Shown: positions 6,595 to 10,234 of the stretch, piece after piece | Layout of the letters: every line of letters begins with the position of its first letter | Position numbering within the stretch: the stretch's first letter is position 1 | Notes under the pieces: generated by a model | Database searches by the model: none | Seen by the model: the letters and a program-made list of their open reading frames with translations, nothing else | What the model was told of the DNA's origin: nothing | Translations under genes and position numbers: made by a program | Source: Omnitrophica bacterium RIFOXYB12_FULL_50_7 | GTDB taxonomy: Bacteria; Omnitrophota; Omnitrophia; Omnitrophales; Aquincolibacteriaceae | DNA: 10,234 nt | Reading direction: 5' to 3' | Assembly (NCBI GenBank): GCA_001804345.1 | Contig: MHFU01000170.1 | Coordinates: forward strand, 3,394 to 13,627

Positions 6595-7242
6595 CTACGC
6601 TCTACGAAGAGCTTCTTCTTTTTCCCACCGATCCATGATCGCGAGGACCTCTTTGTCCGGTACGTCATACCAATGTCGGTAGGCCTGTGCTACGGCATGA
6701 AAAAAAACCGGGGTCTCGAGCACTACCAGTTCGTCGACCGTCTCCGCGATCTCCTTCGCAACATCTTCTCCGGCCACAGGCGCTGCAACCACGACTTTTC
6801 CCGCTTTCTTTCTTCCGCAAAGTTGGATCGCGGCCCGCATCGTCACGCCCATGGCAATCCCGTCGTCCACGAGAATCACAGTCTTGCCCTTGAGATCCGA
6901 CAAAGGCCGGCCTTTACGGAGCATTTGGATCCTCCGGGCGATCTCCCTCCTTTGGACCTGTTTGATTTCTTCGATCTCTTCGCCCGAAACCCATTGAGCA
7001 GCACGCTCGATCATGAAAGTGCTTCCGTCCTCGGAAATGGCGCCAAACCCCGCTTCAGGATCGTGCGGCAGAGGCAATTTGCGTGAGATCACCATGGAAA
7101 AACGGACGTGAAGAAACTTGGCGACGTAATACCCAACCTCCACCCCACCCCGAGGGATTCCAAGAACGATCACGTCCTGATCTTTATATTTTCCAAGCGC
7201 CAGGGCCAGCTTCTGTCCAGCGTCTTTCCTGTCCTCGAACAT
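6595..7242 (-). CDS. Phosphoribosyltransferase domain protein
   Basis: The 215-residue protein is a type I phosphoribosyltransferase. The PRPP-binding motif VILVDDGIAMGVT spans 122-134, with the usual Asp pair D126-D127. An N-terminal VLGIPRGGVEVGYYVAKFL (26-44) forms the second nucleotide loop seen in this group, and KLPLPHDPEAGFGAISEDG (55-73) is typical of the stand-alone bacterial PRTases often found near stress or dienelactone-hydrolase-like genes. The protein is complete, with no fused partner domain. The substrate cannot be inferred: key residues for xanthine, hypoxanthine or uracil specificity are not clear. GAGG 4 bases before the ATG supports the start. The upstream region contains the inverted repeat 7293-7348, a possible control site. 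Confidence 0.88.
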   Translation of the reverse strand: MFEDRKDAGQKLALALGKYKDQDVIVLGIPRGGVEVGYYVAKFLHVRFSMVISRKLPLPHDPEAGFGAISEDGSTFMIERAAQWVSGEEIEEIKQVQRREIARRIQMLRKGRPLSDLKGKTVILVDDGIAMGVTMRAAIQLCGRKKAGKVVVAAPVAGEDVAKEIAETVDELVVLETPVFFHAVAQAYRHWYDVPDKEVLAIMDRWEKEEALRRA

Positions 7243-7292
7243 GCGCCCTCATCTGTTTTTGAAGAATCTCAACCTTTAGTGAATTCCGAGAA

Positions 7293-7348
7293 CACATCAC
7301 TAATTCATTCAGAATTATGCATTTCTTGATTTAGAATTAGTCGATGTG
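7293..7348. repeat. Inverted repeat upstream of the phosphoribosyltransferase gene
   Basis: CACATCACTAATTC (7293-7306) pairs with GAATTAGTCGATGTG (7334-7348), 14 paired bases with one bulged base, across an AT-rich 27-base loop. It lies 51-106 bases before the ATG at 7242. A third related word occurs at 7643-7657. It may be an operator pair, or the remains of a repeat element. Confidence 0.7.
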
Positions 7349-7349
7349 C
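7324..7349. repeat. Direct repeat A bracketing the palindrome/small-gene module
   Basis: TCTTGAT, GAATTA and GATGTGC occur here in the same order and nearly the same spacing as at 7634-7658; about 22 of 25-26 bases match after two one-base gaps. The two copies flank the small gene and its 42-bp palindrome. Confidence 0.65.
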
Positions 7350-7380
7350 CCCCGAAATTATGAATAGAAAAGCCGAGTTA

Positions 7381-7422
7381 CCCAAGATCACCTCGTAGGT
7401 GCACCTACGAGGTGATCTTGGG
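7381..7422. repeat. 42-bp perfect palindrome, copy 2, overlapping a gene end
   Basis: Identical to 3844-3885 at all 42 positions, centre GTGCAC. The right arm (7402-7422) holds the last five codons (PKITS) and the TAG stop of the small membrane-protein gene, so the stop codon would lie inside the stem of an mRNA hairpin. The following bases on the minus strand are TAACTCGGCTTTTC, so a short T-run comes only after a GC-containing gap; weak terminator activity is possible. Confidence 0.93.
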
Positions 7423-7611
7423 CTTGCAAGTCGATGATTTGCAACAGCATTGCCCGATCAACTCCTTGAGGATAATGATGGCGCCCAGGATCGTCAGAGC
7501 GATCGCTCCCCAACTGACCGGCCACCAGGCAAACACGATCACAAGCACCCCGACGAGCGCTACACAGCAACAAGGCTTTGTCTTCGTCTCCTGCTTCGTA
7601 GTCTCTCCCAT
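7405..7611 (-). CDS. Small Cys-rich two-TM membrane protein
   Basis: The 68-residue protein has a polar N-terminus (MGETTKQETKTK), a Cys triplet at 14-16, a hydrophobic segment at about 17-30, a short WWPVSWG turn (29-35), a second hydrophobic segment at about 36-49, and a CCCKSSTC cluster (55-62) before a basic tail. A membrane hairpin with both Cys clusters on the same, probably cytoplasmic, face is the natural reading; the clusters could bind metal or be lipidated or oxidised. I do not recognise a named family. A strong AAGGAGG (7617-7623) precedes two consecutive ATGs; the second (7609-7611) has better spacing. The Trp codons, the codon-level divergence from the fragment at 3896-3953 and the strong ribosome site all support a real gene. 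The stop lies within the 42-bp palindrome. Confidence 0.72.
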   Translation of the reverse strand: MGETTKQETKTKPCCCVALVGVLVIVFAWWPVSWGAIALTILGAIIILKELIGQCCCKSSTCKPKITS

Positions 7612-7614
7612 CAT

Positions 7615-7623
7615 CCCCTCCTT
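7615..7623 (-). promoter_or_regulatory. Strong Shine-Dalgarno site of the small membrane-protein gene
   Basis: The minus strand reads AAGGAGGGG immediately before ATGATG. The GGAGG core is 2 bases from the first ATG and 5 from the second, which favours the second ATG as start. It is the strongest ribosome binding site in the window. Confidence 0.75.
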
Positions 7624-7633
7624 GGTTGAACCG

Positions 7634-7658
7634 TCTTGATCCGAATTAAGTGATGTGC
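7634..7658. repeat. Direct repeat B, upstream of the small membrane-protein gene
   Basis: Partner of 7324-7349, in the same orientation. It lies 10-35 bases upstream of the Shine-Dalgarno site, in the leader or promoter region of the small gene. Its GAATTAAGTGATGTG part (7643-7657) is also related to the arms of the inverted repeat 7293-7348. Confidence 0.65.
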
Positions 7659-7759
7659 TTGCACGCCAAAGCAGCGTGGAGGGGGCATGCCCTTACTCGC
7701 GTGCGCGAACGACGCGTCCTTTTTCCAACAATAGAAAACGAGCCAGATCCCAACCGCCA

Positions 7760-8581
7760 TTATTTTTTCCGCGTAGCCGGAAGGAAGCGGGTCTTGGTGA
7801 TGATGGAACTACCGAGACGCTTTTCGAGCTGTTTGCGGGCTCCACCGGCAATGTCGCCACCTTCGCGAGCAATTTTCTGATTGGCAGGAAGACCTGCCGG
7901 TTTTTTCTTTTTTGAGATTTCAGCAGTCGACGCTTCAGCGAGCATGTTAAGCACCAGTTCAAGATTGGTCATGTTGTCACGCAGGCTCTGCTTTTTCAGG
8001 CCTTTGAGATTCTTGTAGTCTTTGACGCTTCTTCCGGCCCAGGCCTTGGTGATCTCATCGGTCAATATCGCATATTCGGCACCTTCTTTCATGCCGCGTT
8101 CTTTCCACTCGTCAGTCAACTCCTTGCGAACTTCGATGCTCTTAAGCCGTTGATTGATCCACTCTTTGGAGTACCCCTTCCTAAGATAGGTCTTCATGGC
8201 CCGGTCCATCGCAAGCTCAGGATCTTCGGTCTCTTCAATGCGCTCGTAGCCGACTTTGGCCAGCCATAGCTTGAAGGGTTCTGCTTTGGGTGAAGGGATG
8301 GACTGAATGACACGGAACAGATCCTCCGTGGCCATACAGTCCGTTTCTCTCTGTTTTCCATCCGGAGCCGGCATTTTCAACTGTACGATTTTTTCGTACA
8401 CTTCACTTCCTTCCTCCTGAAGTTTTGTCTTAAGATCACTCCAATAACGTCTTGGGATTGTGGAATCGGTTAATATTTGCACCACATCGACAATTGAAAA
8501 ATACCAAAGTTCCCTTTCACCATCCCAATGACGACGAACCGTGTTTTGATGGAAAAGGACCAGTGATTGTGATTTTTTCAT
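7760..8581 (-). CDS. Bro-N domain protein (BRO family / phage-antirepressor type)
   Basis: The 273-residue protein has an N-terminal Bro-N domain: LWYFSIVDVVQILTDS (25-40), PRRYWSDLKTKL (43-54), EVYEKIVQLKM (60-70), ETDCMATEDLFRVIQSI (79-95) and SPKAEPFKLWLAKVGYERIE (97-116). A long conserved C-terminal region follows (GYSKEWINQRLKSIEVR, ELTDEWKERG, EYAILTDEITKA, REGGDIAGGARKQLEKR). BRO proteins are DNA-binding and occur in phages, DNA viruses and many bacterial chromosomes; the full-length form seen here is common as a free-standing chromosomal gene of unknown role. GGAG lies 9 bases before the ATG. No phage genes are nearby. The AT-rich upstream region holds a promoter candidate and a small palindrome. 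Confidence 0.88.
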   Translation of the reverse strand: MKKSQSLVLFHQNTVRRHWDGERELWYFSIVDVVQILTDSTIPRRYWSDLKTKLQEEGSEVYEKIVQLKMPAPDGKQRETDCMATEDLFRVIQSIPSPKAEPFKLWLAKVGYERIEETEDPELAMDRAMKTYLRKGYSKEWINQRLKSIEVRKELTDEWKERGMKEGAEYAILTDEITKAWAGRSVKDYKNLKGLKKQSLRDNMTNLELVLNMLAEASTAEISKKKKPAGLPANQKIAREGGDIAGGARKQLEKRLGSSIITKTRFLPATRKK

Positions 8582-8668
8582 AAAATCTTTCTCCGATTCA
8601 TAAGCTTACCGTCTCTTTGATCTCCATCAGATACCTGGCCACATCTTTCTCAACCAGTACTGTATGTT

Positions 8669-8696
8669 ATCATAAATTAACTATATCGCATTTAAA
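8669..8696 (-). promoter_or_regulatory. Candidate promoter of the Bro-N gene
   Basis: On the minus strand TTTAAA (8691-8696, four of six) and TATGAT (8669-8674, five of six) are 16 bases apart in an AT-rich segment. The leader would be about 80 nt. The 8-bp palindrome CAGTACTG (8655-8662) falls at the expected start of transcription, and an imperfect 15-base palindrome (8688-8702, GCATTTAAAATATGC) overlaps the -35; either could be an operator. Confidence 0.4.
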
Positions 8697-8818
8697 ATAT
8701 GCTTTTTATTTACTCGGAAGCTTCCCCAGCATCTTCTATATCTTTGTCGGCCGAGAAGAAGGGTCCCCTCAACCTTCTTGCGGAGTACCGCGTAGGTAGC
8801 GACGGAGAGTTCTTTCAT
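8681..8818 (-). pseudogene. Possible remnant of a gene start
   Basis: A short minus-strand frame starts at ATG 8816-8818, with AAGGAGG about 15 bases upstream, and encodes 45 residues beginning MKELSVATYAVLRKKVEG and ending in TAG at 8681-8683. The SVATYAVLRKKVEGTLLLGRQR part looks like the opening helix of YhcG/DUF1016-type nuclease N-terminal domains, and VNKKHILNA near the end could match a later segment of the same domain; this is by eye and uncertain. If so, the gene is cut down to its first codons. It could equally be a chance frame. Confidence 0.25.
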
Positions 8819-8845
8819 AAAGGGTTTCCTAATCCTCCTTGGCCA

Positions 8846-8872
8846 CCCTGGACACACCGGGTGTGGACAGGG
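8846..8872. repeat. Hairpin downstream of lysA
   Basis: CCCTG (8846-8850) pairs with CAGGG (8868-8872), and CACACC (8853-8858) with GGTGTG (8860-8865), with a 2x2 internal mismatch and a one-base centre. It starts 24 bases after the lysA stop. No T-run follows on the minus strand, so it may be an mRNA 3'-end structure or a REP-like palindrome rather than a standard terminator. Confidence 0.5.
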
Positions 8873-8896
8873 CACCTCACTCTTCACCTCAGTGAA

Positions 8897-10171
8897 TTAA
8901 GCCCGTTCACCACGAATGAGGTCTTGGTAGGTCTCACGTTTGCGGACGACTTTGAAGGTGGTGCCTTTGACCATGACTTCGCAGGCGCGGGGGCGGGAAT
9001 TGTAGTTGGAGGCCATGGTAAAACCATAAGCACCGGTCGTCATAATGGCAAGATAATCGCCGGCCCGCATTTCCAGGAGCTCGCGGTCCTTCGCAAAAAA
9101 ATCTCCGCTTTCACAGATCGGACCCACGACATCATAAACCCACCCGTGCGCTTTTTCATTTTTCACAACCGGCCAAATATGGTGAAAGGCTCCGTAAAAA
9201 GCCGGACGAATAAAGTCGTTCATCCCGGCATCCACGATCGCGAATTTCTTCACGTCGGTCTCTTTGACATAGATCACCTGAGTCGCGAGAATGCCGCTAT
9301 TGGCCGCAATAAAACGGCCGGGCTCGAAAATAAGCTGGAACTTTCTTTTCTTGAAGAGCGGAAGGATCTTCCGGGCGAACTCCTCCGCCGTCTGGGGATT
9401 TTCATCGCTATAGATCGCACCAAGCCCCCCGCCCAGGTTCAGGAACTTGATCTTGATGCCGGTCCCTTCGAGTTTGTCGATGAATTCCAGGATCTTCTGG
9501 AACGCTTCGACAAAAGGGGTTCCGGTTTCGATTTGAGAGCCGATGTGTACATGGATCCCCGAAACTTGCGCGTTCGTAAAACGCTTCACGTCCTTGAAAA
9601 TCTCGCGGGCTTTCTCGAAATCGATGCCAAACTTGGTCTCGGCCCTGCCGGTCGTGATGTATTCGTGCGTGTGTGGGTCCACATTGGGATTGATCCTGAG
9701 CGAAACGTTCACTTTTTTACGCATCTTTTTGGCGATTGCGTTGATCTGCTCCAGCTCAGGGATCGACTCGACATTAAAAAGAAGAATTCGGGCCTTGATC
9801 GCGGCGCGAATCTCTTCGGCCGTCTTCCCGACGCCCGCGTAAACGGTTTTTTTGCCCAGACACTTCACTTTCCGGGCCCGGAAAAGTTCGCCCCCTGAAA
9901 CAATATCGAGGCCCGCGCCTTTTTTGACAAGCGCGCGGAGGACCGCCAGGTTCGAGTTGGCTTTGACAGAATAGCAGATGAGCGGCTTTGCGGAACGGAA
10001 CGCTTTTTGAAGTGTGGCGAGATGTTCTGTAAAGGTCTTGTGGCTGTAAATATAGGCGGGCGTGCCGGTTTTTTTCAGGATCTTGCTAACACGGATCTTA
10101 TCGCAATAAAGCTCGCCGTTTTTATAGAAAAAATCGTGAATCCTGTCTTCATGAAAATCGGTCCTGGGCAT
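8897..10171 (-). CDS. lysA: Diaminopimelate decarboxylase
   Basis: LysA is a PLP-dependent fold-type III enzyme that converts meso-diaminopimelate to L-lysine, the last step of lysine synthesis. The 424-residue protein has the expected order: PAYIYSHKTF (38-47), ICYSVKANSN (65-74) with the PLP lysine K70, GAGLDIVSGGELFRA (86-100), HVHIGSQI (207-214), LNLGGGLG (244-251), IFEPGRFIAANSG (281-293), VDAGMNDFIRPAFYGAFH (313-330), GPICESGDFFA (350-360) with C353 of the second active-site half, and TTGAYGFTMASNYNSRPR (378-395). The MNDFIRPAFY, CESGD and YNSRPR motifs fit LysA better than arginine or carboxynorspermidine decarboxylases. GAGGTG lies about 7 bases before the ATG at 10169-10171. It appears to stand alone: dapF or other lysine genes may lie beyond the window. 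Confidence 0.95.
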   Translation of the reverse strand: MPRTDFHEDRIHDFFYKNGELYCDKIRVSKILKKTGTPAYIYSHKTFTEHLATLQKAFRSAKPLICYSVKANSNLAVLRALVKKGAGLDIVSGGELFRARKVKCLGKKTVYAGVGKTAEEIRAAIKARILLFNVESIPELEQINAIAKKMRKKVNVSLRINPNVDPHTHEYITTGRAETKFGIDFEKAREIFKDVKRFTNAQVSGIHVHIGSQIETGTPFVEAFQKILEFIDKLEGTGIKIKFLNLGGGLGAIYSDENPQTAEEFARKILPLFKKRKFQLIFEPGRFIAANSGILATQVIYVKETDVKKFAIVDAGMNDFIRPAFYGAFHHIWPVVKNEKAHGWVYDVVGPICESGDFFAKDRELLEMRAGDYLAIMTTGAYGFTMASNYNSRPRACEVMVKGTTFKVVRKRETYQDLIRGERA

Positions 10172-10204
10172 ATCAGCACCTCATTTTTTCTGCCCCCAAA
10201 AATT

Positions 10205-10225
10205 CCCCTCTTTTGTAAAGAGGGG
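10205..10225 (-). terminator. Hairpin 34 bases upstream of lysA, terminator-like
   Basis: CCCCTCTTT (10205-10213) and AAAGAGGGG (10217-10225) form a perfect 9-bp stem with a 3-base loop. On the minus strand the stem is followed by AATTTTT, so it fits an intrinsic terminator for a gene beyond the window, or a leader attenuator of lysA. The flanking CTAGGGGAG pattern also resembles a widespread dispersed palindromic repeat, so the terminator role is not certain. Confidence 0.5.
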
Positions 10226-10234
10226 CTAGGGGAG

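Larger units (their letters stand above)
8582..8896. other. 315-bp gene-poor stretch between lysA and the Bro-N gene
   Basis: It contains, from the Bro-N side, a long leader, the palindrome CAGTACTG (8655-8662), an AT-rich promoter candidate (8669-8696), a possible gene remnant (8681-8818) and a hairpin (8846-8872) just after lysA. No convincing complete gene is visible. Confidence 0.7.

Noticed and set aside
8655..8662. CAGTACTG as a LexA/SOS box upstream of the Bro-N gene
   Set aside because: It lacks the spacing of the Escherichia (CTGT-8-ACAG) or Bacillus (GAAC-4-GTTC) LexA boxes; kept only as a generic operator candidate.
8699..9898. Plus-strand open frame of 399 codons
   Set aside because: Lies opposite lysA; the long open frame is a by-product of codon use, and its translation resembles no protein family.
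8897..10171. Carboxynorspermidine decarboxylase as a partner of the homospermidine synthase
   Set aside because: Motifs MNDFIRPAFY, CESGD and YNSRPR and the 424-residue length fit diaminopimelate decarboxylase; the gene is also 8 kb from hss.

Overview
This window looks like chromosomal DNA from an uncultured, free-living bacterium of roughly balanced base composition. Almost every gene is on the minus strand; the exception is one sensor-phosphatase gene. The gene set is ordinary chromosomal housekeeping (homospermidine synthase, RtcB ligase, diaminopimelate decarboxylase) mixed with membrane proteins of unknown role and many small palindromic repeats. That style, with GGGGACAGGCA-type hairpins, fits candidate-phylum bacteria such as Omnitrophota. 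This is a guess from texture, not a demonstrated assignment. No phage module, complete insertion sequence, tRNA, rRNA or CRISPR array is visible.

Layout, left to right. 1-946: N-terminal two thirds of homospermidine synthase (minus, runs off the window). 1176-2333: RtcB RNA ligase (minus), divergent from 2426-3829, a six-TM SpoIIE/RsbU-type PP2C phosphatase (plus). 3834-4011: a repeat island with a 42-bp perfect palindrome, a decayed fragment of a small membrane-protein gene and REP-like hairpins. 4047-5577: a two-gene operon (DUF2157-like polytopic membrane protein and an upstream single-TM protein) behind a near-consensus sigma-70 promoter at 5638-5666. 5692-6460: an unknown gene split by a one-base frameshift inside a small quasi-palindrome. 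6595-7242: a phosphoribosyltransferase. 7293-7658: a second repeat island holding an intact small Cys-rich membrane protein whose last codons and stop lie in a second, identical copy of the 42-bp palindrome, bracketed by related ~25-bp direct repeats. 7760-8581: a Bro-N domain protein. 8582-8896: a gene-poor stretch with a promoter candidate and a possible gene remnant. 8897-10171: diaminopimelate decarboxylase (lysA), with a hairpin repeat just upstream.

The most unusual part is the pair of repeat islands. The palindrome is base-for-base identical at 3844-3885 and 7381-7422, with the same immediate flanks. At the right-hand site it forms the 3' end of the Cys-rich membrane-protein gene. At the left-hand site the same gene is present only as a diverged fragment with a stop codon, a 4-base insertion and an internal deletion of about 66 bases. 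This points to a duplicating or mobile unit (palindrome plus small membrane-protein gene) that I do not recognise. The other genes look independent: polyamine and lysine/peptidoglycan metabolism, RNA repair, stress-type phosphatase signalling and nucleotide salvage or phosphoribosyl transfer.
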